Below, in pieces: positions 8,820 through 17,887 of a stretch of DNA of 64,000 nucleotides. The notes below the pieces were generated by a model, which was not told the origin of the DNA, searched no databases, and saw only the letters and a program-made list of their open reading frames with translations. Location of the stretch: contig JAGHUX010000008.1 of assembly GCA_018064605.1 (NCBI GenBank), positions 124,001 through 188,000 of the forward strand, given 5' to 3'. The position numbers were made by a program, and so were the translations under genes. This stretch comes from Candidatus Limimorpha caballi (GTDB lineage Bacteria; Bacteroidota; Bacteroidia; Bacteroidales; F082). The stretch's first letter is position 1. Each line of letters opens with the position of its first letter.

Positions 8820-9614
8820 TCATATCTTTTTGAATACAAAAAAATACCTGTCATCCACAGGATTTTCTTCATCAAAAACATTAATTATCTTCAAAACACC
8901 CATTGGCTTATCAATCTTGCCCACGAGAATTACATCATTATTACTGACGTCCATTATTTTGGTCATTTTATTAGAACTATTGAAAGCCTTGGATACGTTA
9001 ACTGCTCTGGCATTTGCAAAGTCAAAATCATTAAAGCGGGCAAACAACAGATTCGTTTTACTTCTCCACTCTCTGCTAAAGACTAACGCTGTATCAATAG
9101 AATAGTCAAATATATCAATAGAAGAACTATCAGACGTTTCATAATCCATAATCAATTCTTTATCAATACTAAAGCAATTCTTCTCATTTTTGTAAAAGGC
9201 AAACATCGTATATTCTTTTGATACAAGAAGCGGGTCACCAGAAACACTATAAACCAAATCCATCTGTGAACTCTTACCTGTCGAGCAAATTGCTCTGAAG
9301 TTCAGTTGTAGATTTTGTGAGTCATCAAATGCTGGAACTGTGTATTCAAAATAAAAGTTTACAGATTCAGCATTGATTACGGTGTCTAAAACTTTTATGA
9401 TTCCATCTGTCGTAACCCCACAGATATCAATTGAAGATATATAACCTTTGTTTGAAAAAGCCTCTATTTTAAACACCATCACATCCCCTGCATTGAAACT
9501 TGTTTGAGAATTCACCAAACTTGGAAGGATGATAACATCATTTTCGTCATTTTTATTATTACACGACGCAATTAGAAAAACAGAAATGAAAAAAAAGGAA
9601 ATCAGTCTTCTCAT
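8820..9614 (-). CDS. Lipoprotein of unknown function
   Basis: A 264-residue protein with a lipoprotein signal peptide (MRRLISFFFISVFLIASC; lipobox LIAS-C at Cys18). The mature part is low in Pro and rich in Ser, Asp and Asn, and predicted mostly beta. I recognise no conserved domain. It is the last gene of a three-gene AT-rich minus-strand group with another lipoprotein and an outer-membrane barrel, but a strong terminator lies between it and the previous gene. Its expression may therefore be reduced or come from its own promoter. The convergent slyD terminator lies just past its stop. Confidence 0.75.
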   Translation of the reverse strand: MRRLISFFFISVFLIASCNNKNDENDVIILPSLVNSQTSFNAGDVMVFKIEAFSNKGYISSIDICGVTTDGIIKVLDTVINAESVNFYFEYTVPAFDDSQNLQLNFRAICSTGKSSQMDLVYSVSGDPLLVSKEYTMFAFYKNEKNCFSIDKELIMDYETSDSSSIDIFDYSIDTALVFSREWRSKTNLLFARFNDFDFANARAVNVSKAFNSSNKMTKIMDVSNNDVILVGKIDKPMGVLKIINVFDEENPVDDRYFFVFKKI

Positions 9615-9633
9615 TGTTAGTTTAGTTTAAAAG

Positions 9634-9663
9634 CAAAAAGGTTGGGTCACTTCTGACCCAACC
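9634..9663 (-). terminator. Intrinsic terminator after the small lipoprotein gene
   Basis: A perfect 10-bp stem, GGTTGGGTCA with TGACCCAACC and a four-base loop. On the minus strand it is followed by five T. It lies about 20 bases after the gene ending at 9683. Confidence 0.92.
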
Positions 9664-9682
9664 AATACTTTATTCAGACACA

Positions 9683-10129
9683 TTATTTTAGTTTGTATGC
9701 CTTGATAACAACAGACTCTTTCATGTATTTACCCAAAAACATTCTCTGAACTTCAGTCTGCATTACTACTGGAACATAATAATCGGCACCGGGATATTCC
9801 TCAACAGCTTTGTACAATGCTTTGCTGATTCTACCACCAAGTTTTATATTTGTCTTGCCTTCGAGCATGGTGTATTTAACATCTCTGAAGTTATAATCTT
9901 TACCATTGATTTTATCAATAGTTGTGAAAATCCCTAGATATGTATGATATTCCACGTCCACAGTTGTCTCACCAAGTTGCACGTAATCACGGATGTTCGA
10001 TTCAACACGGACGACGTTTGGCACGAAAGACGTTGTTTGCACACCGGTTGTCTTGCGCAATCCGGAGCACGAACTGAATGACATCACCATCAATGCCAAC
10101 AGTCCAAACATTAATATTCTCTTATTCAT
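9683..10129 (-). CDS. Small lipoprotein of unknown function
   Basis: A 148-residue protein with a lipoprotein signal (MNKRILMFGLLALMVMSFSSC; acylated Cys21). The mature part is short and basic/aromatic, ending VVIKAYKLK. I recognise no family. It starts ten bases after the stop of the outer-membrane barrel gene, so the two are one operon and may act together at the outer membrane. A strong terminator follows. Confidence 0.75.
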   Translation of the reverse strand: MNKRILMFGLLALMVMSFSSCSGLRKTTGVQTTSFVPNVVRVESNIRDYVQLGETTVDVEYHTYLGIFTTIDKINGKDYNFRDVKYTMLEGKTNIKLGGRISKALYKAVEEYPGADYYVPVVMQTEVQRMFLGKYMKESVVIKAYKLK

Positions 10130-10139
10130 ATTCCTCTAA

Positions 10140-10934
10140 TTATTTGTTAAAGTAATAGCTGATTGTGACACGGAAATCTGAACCGAAACGGCCATTTTTG
10201 TTGCTAAGTTTGGTATATTCAACTAAATCATCGGTCCCGTTAGGTCTTTCAGTTGTGTAGAACACCTGCTCATTACCATCTGAATCCAAAACCGTGTTCT
10301 TATATTTCTGTCCAAAATGAATCATGCCACTGAAGCCATATTCAAAACCCAACGCCAATGGGAGGTCCGCAACAAAGCACTGGATGCCGATAAATCCTTC
10401 GAGACCCAAATCAAATGAAGACCTTTTACTTGTTCCATTATTCTTTTTATCGATTTTATACACATAATTGTCATAGCCATAGCCAAACGGGAGAGCTCCA
10501 CCGACATAAACGTCAAGTATATTCTTTGAATTGAAGTGGTATGCAATACCTGGTGTTAAATAAATTCCACCATCTCTGGCCTTTTCACGAACATCCATTT
10601 TCTCATCTTGATATTCAACGGTACCCTTGAGATTTTTGTTTGTTGTGTTGTTAGCGACAAAACTCAATCTCCATTCCAAATTCTCGCTTGAGAAATACTT
10701 GAAATTGATGATTGGAATACCGCTCCATTCAAGTTTGTTATCAGAAATTGCTTGCATTTGGCTGGCCGAGACACCAAGATAAATGCCATAGGTCCCTTCT
10801 TGCGGACGATTACCTGTTCTGATTGTTCTGAATGTCGGATTTCCATCGGAGATCTGTGCAAATGCCTGAGGCAACGTCATGACACACAGCAACGCCACAA
10901 AAAGCATCGACTTCAACAATGTAAATTTTTTCAT
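10140..10934 (-). CDS. Outer-membrane beta-barrel protein (OmpX/PorT-like size)
   Basis: A 264-residue protein with a signal peptide cleaved near TLPQAFAQ. The mature chain shows alternating hydrophobic strands (YGIYLGVSASQM, WRLSFVANNT, GIAYHFNSKN, LDVYVGGALPFGYGYD) and ends in the aromatic FRVTISYYFNK, a typical barrel C-terminus. It probably forms an 8- to 12-stranded barrel in the outer membrane, but its function is unknown. It is the first gene of an AT-rich group with a small lipoprotein ten bases downstream. A TATTTTTG element lies about 130 bases upstream. Confidence 0.8.
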   Translation of the reverse strand: MKKFTLLKSMLFVALLCVMTLPQAFAQISDGNPTFRTIRTGNRPQEGTYGIYLGVSASQMQAISDNKLEWSGIPIINFKYFSSENLEWRLSFVANNTTNKNLKGTVEYQDEKMDVREKARDGGIYLTPGIAYHFNSKNILDVYVGGALPFGYGYDNYVYKIDKKNNGTSKRSSFDLGLEGFIGIQCFVADLPLALGFEYGFSGMIHFGQKYKNTVLDSDGNEQVFYTTERPNGTDDLVEYTKLSNKNGRFGSDFRVTISYYFNK

Positions 10935-11062
10935 AAATACTATGCTTTGTTATATACCATCAAGCCCATCGGTTTTAGGATTATTGAAACTTGTTAAATA
11001 CCAAATAACGGCGGTCTCGATTCATGTATAAACAAAAAAACCAAACAACCGATTATTTTTCG

Positions 11063-11070
11063 CAAAAATA
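11063..11070 (-). promoter_or_regulatory. Bacteroidota -7 element for the barrel-lipoprotein operon
   Basis: TATTTTTG on the minus strand, leaving a leader of about 130 bases before the start at 10934. No good -33 was seen at the right distance. Confidence 0.5.
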
Positions 11071-11109
11071 CACATTATTTCAAAACATCAAAAAAAAAAT
11101 TTATTTTTA

Positions 11110-12165
11110 TTATCTTCTTCCGCCACCAGACCTTGAATTTGACGAGCTTGAACTTCTCGATGAAGAACTGCTTGAAGACTTCGACGACGAGCTTCTTGAT
11201 GATGAAGACCTTGACGACGATGAATTTGAAATCGTTGATGATGAACTACTTGACCGTCTTGAAGACGACGAGGTCGAAGAAGAGTTGTTTCTTGGATTTG
11301 AAGGGTTTGAGACGGAAGAAGACCGTCTGTCGGATGAAGACGATGAGGTTCTCGCCGAAGACGACGTCCCTGATGTCGTGCGTCGCGGCACAGATGGTGT
11401 CACGGAATTTCCCGAAACCGAATGCGATCTCCTTGACGAAGATGACGTATTAGAAACACTCGTACTGTAATGATTATGAGACACTTTCGGTGCCGACGGC
11501 CTTTCATTGATGTTCACGACATGGTTGTTTCCGCCATTATAATCATTCACATTTCCGTTTATGACGGTGTAATAATTATTGACGTAATATGGGTTGTAAC
11601 CGTACGCGTAGGCCCAGCCCGGAGGCGGCGTGACGTAATAATAACCATAGACCGGAGGACGCTGCAAACGCATATCGTAGTAATAATCAACGACCGGCGC
11701 AGGCTCGGCGGTGACAATCAAATCCTGACTGTACGATGGAGAGTTCAGACAAAGCATCAAAGACGAGAACTGCTCGTAGGCCGTAAGCGGATACCATTGA
11801 TTCTCAAAATCATACACAGGAAGAACAGTATAAACCGAGTCGTAATAAATCATGCCCAAATCAAGCTCGACCTTGACTCGCTTCACTGCTCCCGCCTTGA
11901 CCTTGATTTTTTTCTTAGCATAAAAATGATCGACATCAGGCTCCATCAAGATGATGAATTCGCCTTTATATGTCTCAGAACCAATGTTTTTCACATCAAA
12001 ATAAAACTGAACGAAGTCATCGTCATCGGCGGTGTAAAACTCCATTTTCGGCTGGGAGATCATAAGCAGCTCCGGCTCGTAAAAAGTCTTGGTTTCAACT
12101 TGCGCAACTGCCGACAACACACTCATCATGCTGATTATCAGCAATAAACATTTAATACTTTTCAT
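11110..12165 (-). CDS. Secreted protein with Tyr-rich centre and Ser/Arg-rich tail
   Basis: A 351-residue protein in three parts. A signal peptide (about 1-21) and an N-terminal beta domain come first (about 22-165, with YFDVKNIGSETYKGEFIIL, a CARDB/Ig-like pattern). A Tyr/Pro/Asn-rich linker follows (about 166-225). The last 110 residues are mostly Ser with scattered Arg and Lys, resembling an SR/RS repeat, and end SGGGRR. The tail is predicted disordered and strongly basic. I know no function; a surface or cell-wall contact role is an inference. It starts four bases after the branching-enzyme stop and is the last gene of the operon. An acidic frame on the other strand is only its mirror image. 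Confidence 0.75.
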   Translation of the reverse strand: MKSIKCLLLIISMMSVLSAVAQVETKTFYEPELLMISQPKMEFYTADDDDFVQFYFDVKNIGSETYKGEFIILMEPDVDHFYAKKKIKVKAGAVKRVKVELDLGMIYYDSVYTVLPVYDFENQWYPLTAYEQFSSLMLCLNSPSYSQDLIVTAEPAPVVDYYYDMRLQRPPVYGYYYVTPPPGWAYAYGYNPYYVNNYYTVINGNVNDYNGGNNHVVNINERPSAPKVSHNHYSTSVSNTSSSSRRSHSVSGNSVTPSVPRRTTSGTSSSARTSSSSSDRRSSSVSNPSNPRNNSSSTSSSSRRSSSSSSTISNSSSSRSSSSRSSSSKSSSSSSSRSSSSSNSRSGGGRR

Positions 12166-12169
12166 AACG

Positions 12170-14182
12170 TCATATTTTATTCACGCCGTCAGTGCGATAT
12201 ACGGTCGCTGTCCTGGCGACATTGTAGATTTTCATTGTAATTTCTCCGTCAACCATTTCTGACGGGAAGACTGCGTTCTCATCAATATTCTCAAACCCGC
12301 CGAAACGTTTCTCGTCGGTGGTGAAAATAATTTTATAATCGCCAGATTGTCTGACATTTACCTGATAGTCAGGCGATGATTCCTGTCCGAAATTGAACAC
12401 GAAAATGAGGTTATTCCTTTCAAATACGATTGTTTTATTCTCTTCATCTGCGTTCAGAAGCCACGCCTGTTCAGACGACATCAGCTTGGTCTTTTTCACA
12501 AAATCGAGCATCGCGACATCAAAGTCATTGAGCCAGTGATATTTAAGATTCTTGTCATCAACGAGCGACCATTGGCGACGTGCATGTTTATAACTCCAGT
12601 TGTTGTCATGACGCGGAAAGTCGATCCATTCGGGATGTCCGAACTCATTGCCCATGAAATTCAGCCATGCGTCACCGCCGAGCGCGATGGTGAAAAGCCT
12701 GATCATCTTGTGCAGGGCGATACCGCGGTCGATGATGAAATTGTCATCTCCAACCGACATCGAAGTGTACATTTCCTTGTCCATCAGCCTGAAAGACAAT
12801 GTCTTATCTCCGACAAGCGCCTGATCGTGCGACTCCGCGTAAGCGATGGTTTTCACGTCGCTCATCCTGTTGGTCATCGTGAAAAAGAACTCGTGCATGT
12901 TCCATTCCTCGTCAGTCTGGTCTTTCAAAACCTTTATCCAGAAGTCAGGGAGTCCCATGCCGAGCCGGTAGTCGAAGCCAATACCGCCGTCCCCTATTGG
13001 AGCGCAAAGCCCCGGCATACCACTCACGTCTTCAGCGATTGAAATGTTGTTTTTTCCAAGGTCATGCACCAACTGATTCGCGAGTTGAAGATATGTAACA
13101 GCGTCATTATCAATATTTTCACCAAAATATTTCCATGGGTCATCAAACGTAACACCGATGCCGTGGTCGAGATAAAGCATGGAAGTCACGCCGTCGAACC
13201 TGAAGCCGTCAAAACGAAAATCATCAAGCCAATAGCGCAGATTCGAGAGCAACAGCTGAAGCGTCTCAAGTTTCCCGTAATTGAAAATCTTTGAGTCCCA
13301 CAACGGATGTTCGCCGTCTTTTCCTGATTTAAGATATTGATAATCAGTGCCGTCAAAAAGATTCAATCCCTCACGGATATTCTTGACCGTATGTGAATGC
13401 ACCACATCCATGATGACAAGCAGTCCAAGTCTATGTGCTTCATCAACAAGCATTTTCAGTTCTTCGGGAGTGCCGAAGCGCGAACTCGGAGCAAAGAGGT
13501 TCGACACGTGATAACCGAACGAGCCGTAATATGGATGTTCGGCAATTGCCATCAGCTGAACGGCGTTGTATCCTGCGGTCTTTATTCGCGGTAACACATT
13601 GATTCTAAACTCATTGTAAGTCCCGACACCTTCTTTCTCCTGCGCCATACCCACATGAGCCTCATATATCAGCAACGGCTCATCTTTCATCTCAGGCCTT
13701 TGATATTCAAAGATATACGGTTTTTCGGGATTCCAAAACTGTCCGCAGAAATCTTTCGTATCGTCATCTTGCAACACCTTATTAATATATACAGGAATCC
13801 TCTCCTGCTCGCCGATGCTCGACTGCACCAACACCTTCAGGAGGCTTCCGTGGACGAGCCGCCCTGAAAACTCGGCATCGGGAAGGAAAATCTCCCAGAC
13901 ACCATTGTCGGTCTTCTCCATCGGATTCGCGTAACGGTCCCATCCGTTGAAATCGCCGAACAACGAGAGATAATGCGCCGCCGGCGCCCACTCGCGATAC
14001 CACCAGCCATGACGGAATTTGTCATAATGAAAACCGAGAAACTCGTGCGCTGAAGCAAAGTTCTTAAGGCTACCATATTGACTCTCAATGTTTTTAAGGC
14101 AATTATGATAACGGTCAAAACGTCCCTGCACCTCATCGGCGACAGGATTCAGCCAACTGTCTTTTTCAACTATCTTCATCAT
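12170..14182 (-). CDS. glgB: 1,4-alpha-glucan branching enzyme (GH13)
   Basis: A protein of about 670 residues that introduces alpha-1,6 branches into glycogen in the cytoplasm. An N-terminal CBM48-like domain contains HGWWYREWAPAAHYLSLFG. The GH13 barrel follows, with VIMDVVHSH, the nucleophile Asp in GFRFDGVTSM, the acid/base Glu in ISIAEDVSGMPG and the third Asp in YAESHDQAL. The C-terminal beta domain is complete. The length and sequence suit the eukaryote-like GH13_8 branching enzymes usual in Bacteroidota. The ATG at 14182 or the next one at 14179 is the likely start. Both lie beside a 35-bp tandem duplication that also forms the end of the upstream amylase gene. Confidence 0.92.
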   Translation of the reverse strand: MMKIVEKDSWLNPVADEVQGRFDRYHNCLKNIESQYGSLKNFASAHEFLGFHYDKFRHGWWYREWAPAAHYLSLFGDFNGWDRYANPMEKTDNGVWEIFLPDAEFSGRLVHGSLLKVLVQSSIGEQERIPVYINKVLQDDDTKDFCGQFWNPEKPYIFEYQRPEMKDEPLLIYEAHVGMAQEKEGVGTYNEFRINVLPRIKTAGYNAVQLMAIAEHPYYGSFGYHVSNLFAPSSRFGTPEELKMLVDEAHRLGLLVIMDVVHSHTVKNIREGLNLFDGTDYQYLKSGKDGEHPLWDSKIFNYGKLETLQLLLSNLRYWLDDFRFDGFRFDGVTSMLYLDHGIGVTFDDPWKYFGENIDNDAVTYLQLANQLVHDLGKNNISIAEDVSGMPGLCAPIGDGGIGFDYRLGMGLPDFWIKVLKDQTDEEWNMHEFFFTMTNRMSDVKTIAYAESHDQALVGDKTLSFRLMDKEMYTSMSVGDDNFIIDRGIALHKMIRLFTIALGGDAWLNFMGNEFGHPEWIDFPRHDNNWSYKHARRQWSLVDDKNLKYHWLNDFDVAMLDFVKKTKLMSSEQAWLLNADEENKTIVFERNNLIFVFNFGQESSPDYQVNVRQSGDYKIIFTTDEKRFGGFENIDENAVFPSEMVDGEITMKIYNVARTATVYRTDGVNKI

Positions 14183-14184
14183 AA

Positions 14185-14254
14185 CTTTATTTTCAAACAA
14201 CCGTCAGACGGTGTATGCACTTTATTTTCAAACAACCGTCAGACGGTGCATGCA
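14185..14254. repeat. 35-bp tandem direct duplication
   Basis: Two adjacent 35-bp copies (14185-14219 and 14220-14254) differ at one base (T or C near the end). The copy nearer the amylase contains that gene's last codons and TGA stop. The other lies in the leader of glgB. Confidence 0.95.
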
Positions 14255-15828
14255 CCGTCTCTACATCTGACATTCAAAAGGTCAACAATCTTCACTTCGC
14301 CGGGATTCAATTCAACCTGATATTCGTTTCTGCAACCTCCGACCAATTCCACCGCATCTTCAGGTACCGTCACAGTCACCTTTCTGCCCTCATTCAAATT
14401 GAAATTGATGACAATCAATAACTTTTGTTCCTCGCAATAACGCAGAAACGCATATACATATTGTGGGTCAAAGTCAGAATACCAAGGATTCGCCCACATC
14501 AAATCATAAAACGCGCCATCCCGAATCGCCGGATTTTTCTCTCTGAAATTCAATAATTTAGAATAAAACTCATAAACCTCAGAATTTCTGTCATCGTCCA
14601 GAACTGATTTCATTGAGACGTAATCGAAGATTGAAGTCCGCCCGTCATCACCGCTGAAACCTGCCGCGCCGTCGGCATCCTCTCCATATTCCTGACCATT
14701 GTAAATCATGAACGGACACTTGTTCATCAACGCTGACATTGCGACAAACGGAAAGGCGTTTATTGCATTTTTCATAAAATGTTTCGACGCAAGTCTGACC
14801 TCATCGTGGTTTTCCATAAAACGCAACATATTGTCATCCAAGCCGTTAAGTCGCTTCCAGACCTCAGAAATCGTTTCGGCGCGTTGTCCGTATCTGTAAA
14901 TGTTTTCAAGCGTATTGTACAACCCGACTTTATCGTAAAGATAATCAAAACCAGCTTCGATATATGCCTTATAAAGATTCGGCTGGTAAATCTCGGCTAT
15001 CATCGTGATATTGAAGTCTTTACGGACTTCAGCAATAACCCAGCACCAGAACTCGACGGGTACCATCTCTGCCATATCGACACGGAAGCCATCAACACCC
15101 TTTGAGCACCAGAAACTGATGATATTCAGCATTTTACGCCAGGTATCCGGCACAAACTCAAAATGTCTGCTGCCATCACGATAGTCAACGCCGTAATTGA
15201 GTTTCACAGTATCATACCAATCATTGACCGAAGGATTCGGACGGAAGACATCGTTGCCGCTGGCTTTCGCAGGAAACTCATGATATTCACCGCTATCACC
15301 TATCGGATTGACATACAACTCATTAGGGCAATAATAAAAGTTATTGGCGGGAGAAAACTCCTCTTTTTTATCATCATTGACACCGAAATCGCTGATGTAA
15401 TCAGGTTTGCATGCCGACTTGTATTCACGCGCCAAGTGATTGGGAATGAGGTCGATAATGACTTTCAGCCCGTGTTTGTGAATCCTATCGACAGCAGCTT
15501 CAAACTCAGCCATTCTGTTTTCCGGCTTTACCGCCAAATCAGGATCGACATCGTAATAATCAAGAATTGAATAAGGTGAGCCAGCCAAGCCTTTGGTTAT
15601 CAATCGATTTGTTGGTTTCAGACCGATATACGAATAATCAGACGCTGTTGAATGCCTTATAACGCCCGTAAGCCACACATGACTGATTCCCAATGACTTA
15701 AGACGTTCAATTTCATCGTCTGTGATGTCGTTGAAAGTGCCACAACCATTTTGTTCGCGTGTGCCGTTTGGCTTCCACGCACCGTTTTTGTTACCAAAAA
15801 CCCGAACAAAAAGCTGGTATATGTTCAT
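14239..15828 (-). CDS. Cytoplasmic GH13 alpha-amylase family enzyme
   Basis: A 529-residue GH13 enzyme without signal peptide, so it acts in the cytoplasm on alpha-glucans or maltodextrins. The family regions are visible: LIPNHLAR (region I), GVDGFRVDMAEM with the nucleophile Asp (region II), TMIAEIYQPNLY with the acid/base Glu (region III) and RFMENHDEVRLA with the stabilising Asp (region IV). The C-terminal beta domain ends with CRDGACTV. These last residues and the TGA are encoded by a dispersed palindromic repeat, so the native end was probably different. It sits two bases after oligopeptidase B and before glgB. Exact substrate cannot be told. Confidence 0.87.
   Translation of the reverse strand: MNIYQLFVRVFGNKNGAWKPNGTREQNGCGTFNDITDDEIERLKSLGISHVWLTGVIRHSTASDYSYIGLKPTNRLITKGLAGSPYSILDYYDVDPDLAVKPENRMAEFEAAVDRIHKHGLKVIIDLIPNHLAREYKSACKPDYISDFGVNDDKKEEFSPANNFYYCPNELYVNPIGDSGEYHEFPAKASGNDVFRPNPSVNDWYDTVKLNYGVDYRDGSRHFEFVPDTWRKMLNIISFWCSKGVDGFRVDMAEMVPVEFWCWVIAEVRKDFNITMIAEIYQPNLYKAYIEAGFDYLYDKVGLYNTLENIYRYGQRAETISEVWKRLNGLDDNMLRFMENHDEVRLASKHFMKNAINAFPFVAMSALMNKCPFMIYNGQEYGEDADGAAGFSGDDGRTSIFDYVSMKSVLDDDRNSEVYEFYSKLLNFREKNPAIRDGAFYDLMWANPWYSDFDPQYVYAFLRYCEEQKLLIVINFNLNEGRKVTVTVPEDAVELVGGCRNEYQVELNPGEVKIVDLLNVRCRDGACTV
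14241..14264. repeat. Palindromic repeat copy inside the 3' end of the GH13 gene
   Basis: 24 bases identical to the inner and right part of the 28-bp palindrome at 51160-51187 (centre GGTGCATGCACC). Here it codes for the final residues of the amylase-family protein. Confidence 0.9.
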
Positions 15829-15830
15829 AA

Positions 15831-17885
15831 TCAGATCAGATCGAGCATGAAAGCGTATTCAAGCGCAATTTCCTTGAACGGCTCAAAACGGCCTGACGCG
15901 CCGCCGTGTCCGAAATCCATATTGGTTTTCAAGTACAAAGGGTTGTCATCGGTCTTGAGTTCACGCAGTTTCGCGACCCATTTCGCCGGTTCCCAATACT
16001 GCACCTGACTGTCGTGAAGGCCTGTCGTCACAAGCATCGCTGGATAGTCTTTTGCCTCTACGTTGTCGTACGGCGAATACGAAAGCATGTAGTCGTAATA
16101 GTCTTTCTCGTTCGGGTTGCCCCACTCGTCATATTCACCTGTCGTCAGCGGGATGCTTTCATCGAGCATTGTCGTCACGACATCGACGAAAGGCACCTGT
16201 GCGATTATGCCCCTGAAGAGTTCCGGCGCCATGTTTGCAACTGCGCCAACAAGGAGTCCGCCGGCGCTTCCGCCCATCGCGAAGATCATCTTGCTATTTG
16301 TAAACCCTTGATTTATAAGATATTCACCACAAGAAATAAAATCAGTGAAAGTGTTTTTCTTTTTAAAGAGTTTGCCGTCTTCATACCATTGCCGTCCCAT
16401 TTCCTCGCCGCCTCGGATATGTGCTATCGCCCAGACGAAGCCTCTGTCGAGGAGACTGAGACGCGCCGTCGAGAAATAGGCGTCAAGGCTGTTGCCATAC
16501 GAGCCGTAGCCATAAAGCACCAACGGATTGCGTCCGTTTTTCTCAAGCCCTTTTTTATACACCAACGACACCGGCACCAGCACTCCGTCTTTCGCCGGAG
16601 CCATGAGGCGCTCCGTCACATAATCCGACGGATTGTAACCGCCGACAATCTCCTGCTGTTTCAGGAGTTTTGCCGTCTTACTGACCATATCATATTGATA
16701 CACAGAGCTTGGCGTTGTCATCGAGGTATAAGCATATCTCAGCAGATGCGTATCGAACTCCGGATTTGCCGAGGCGCCGACGGTGTATGCCGCCTCACCG
16801 AAATCGATGTAATAGTCAGTCCGCCCGTCCCACGACAGCACCCGCAGATTCGTCAGTCCGTTGATTCTTTCCTCGACGACGATGAAATCAGCGAAGATGT
16901 CGATGTCTTCAACAAGAACATTTTCGCGGTAGCTGATGAACTCCTTCCAGTTTTCTTTTCCAGTCGCGTTGACCGGCGTCCTCATCACCTTGAAGTTCTT
17001 CGCGCCGTCGGCATTCGTTATGATGTAAAAATATTCGCCATAATGCCCGATGCCGTAAAGCATGTCGGCCTGTCGTTTCTGAAATACCTTGAACTCATCT
17101 CTCGGACTGTCAGCATCGATGAAACGGACTTCAGAGCTCAAAGTGCTTTCCGAGACAATGACTATATATCTGTCTGATTTTGTTTTACTTATATAAGCAT
17201 AAAACGTCGCATCTTCTTCATAGAAGACTTCAACATCATCTTTCGGGTCGGTGCCGACTTCGTGTCGCATGATCCGGCATGAACGCAGCGACTCGTCCTT
17301 CATGCTGTAGAAAATCGTCTTGTTGTCGTTGGCCCAGACCATGTTGCCCGTCGTGTTTTGTATGACCTCCGGGAACATCTTGCCCGTGGCTATTTCTTTC
17401 ACGAAGATCTGATACTGTCGGCGGCTGACCGTGTCAACGCTATATGCAATCAGTTGATTGTCAGGGCTTACATTATACGCGCCGATGTCGAAAAACGAAT
17501 ATCCGCGTGACATCTCGTAGCCGTTGAGCAGAACCTCCTCGTCGCCTTGTCGCGTCAAATCGAGGTAATCGTCGTTCAAGGCGCGGCGGCGGCAATAGAT
17601 CGGATATTCCATGCCTTCCTCGAAACGCGAGTAATAGACGTAGCCTTTATGCCTGACGGGAACCGACACGTCATCTTGTTTTATTCTTGCAATTATCTCT
17701 TCAAACAATTGATGCTGAAGCGGTTCTGTATGCTTCATCATTTCCTGTTCGTAGGCGTTTTCAGCCTTGAGGTAGTCGATCACTTCAGGATTTTCACGCT
17801 CGTTGAGCCAATAATAATTATCAACACGGGTATGACCGTGGATTGTCATCTCGTGTGGTATTTTTTTCAAAGAAGGCTTGTTCAT
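15831..17885 (-). CDS. ptrB: Oligopeptidase B (S9 prolyl oligopeptidase family)
   Basis: A 684-residue cytoplasmic serine peptidase cutting small peptides after basic residues. The N-terminal part (about 1-400) is the seven-bladed propeller that limits substrate size, beginning MTIHGHTRVDNYYWLNERENP. The catalytic alpha/beta-hydrolase domain follows, with YGSYGNSLDAYF, AHIRGGEEMGRQWYEDGK, the nucleophile Ser in MGGSAGGLLVGAV, the Asp in LHDSQVQYWEPAKW and the His in MDFGHGGASGRF. EYDEWGNPNE is typical of oligopeptidase B rather than of prolyl endopeptidase. It is the second gene of the operon headed by the TonB receptor (two-base gap). Confidence 0.93.
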   Translation of the reverse strand: MNKPSLKKIPHEMTIHGHTRVDNYYWLNERENPEVIDYLKAENAYEQEMMKHTEPLQHQLFEEIIARIKQDDVSVPVRHKGYVYYSRFEEGMEYPIYCRRRALNDDYLDLTRQGDEEVLLNGYEMSRGYSFFDIGAYNVSPDNQLIAYSVDTVSRRQYQIFVKEIATGKMFPEVIQNTTGNMVWANDNKTIFYSMKDESLRSCRIMRHEVGTDPKDDVEVFYEEDATFYAYISKTKSDRYIVIVSESTLSSEVRFIDADSPRDEFKVFQKRQADMLYGIGHYGEYFYIITNADGAKNFKVMRTPVNATGKENWKEFISYRENVLVEDIDIFADFIVVEERINGLTNLRVLSWDGRTDYYIDFGEAAYTVGASANPEFDTHLLRYAYTSMTTPSSVYQYDMVSKTAKLLKQQEIVGGYNPSDYVTERLMAPAKDGVLVPVSLVYKKGLEKNGRNPLVLYGYGSYGNSLDAYFSTARLSLLDRGFVWAIAHIRGGEEMGRQWYEDGKLFKKKNTFTDFISCGEYLINQGFTNSKMIFAMGGSAGGLLVGAVANMAPELFRGIIAQVPFVDVVTTMLDESIPLTTGEYDEWGNPNEKDYYDYMLSYSPYDNVEAKDYPAMLVTTGLHDSQVQYWEPAKWVAKLRELKTDDNPLYLKTNMDFGHGGASGRFEPFKEIALEYAFMLDLI

Positions 17886-17887
17886 TA

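Noticed and set aside
11024..11470. Acidic plus-strand frame rich in Asp, Glu and Leu
   Set aside because: It is the complement of the Ser/Arg-rich codons of the real minus-strand gene and has no independent signal or promoter.
15906..17177. 423-codon plus-strand frame
   Set aside because: Antisense shadow of oligopeptidase B, rich in His and Arg, with no family features.
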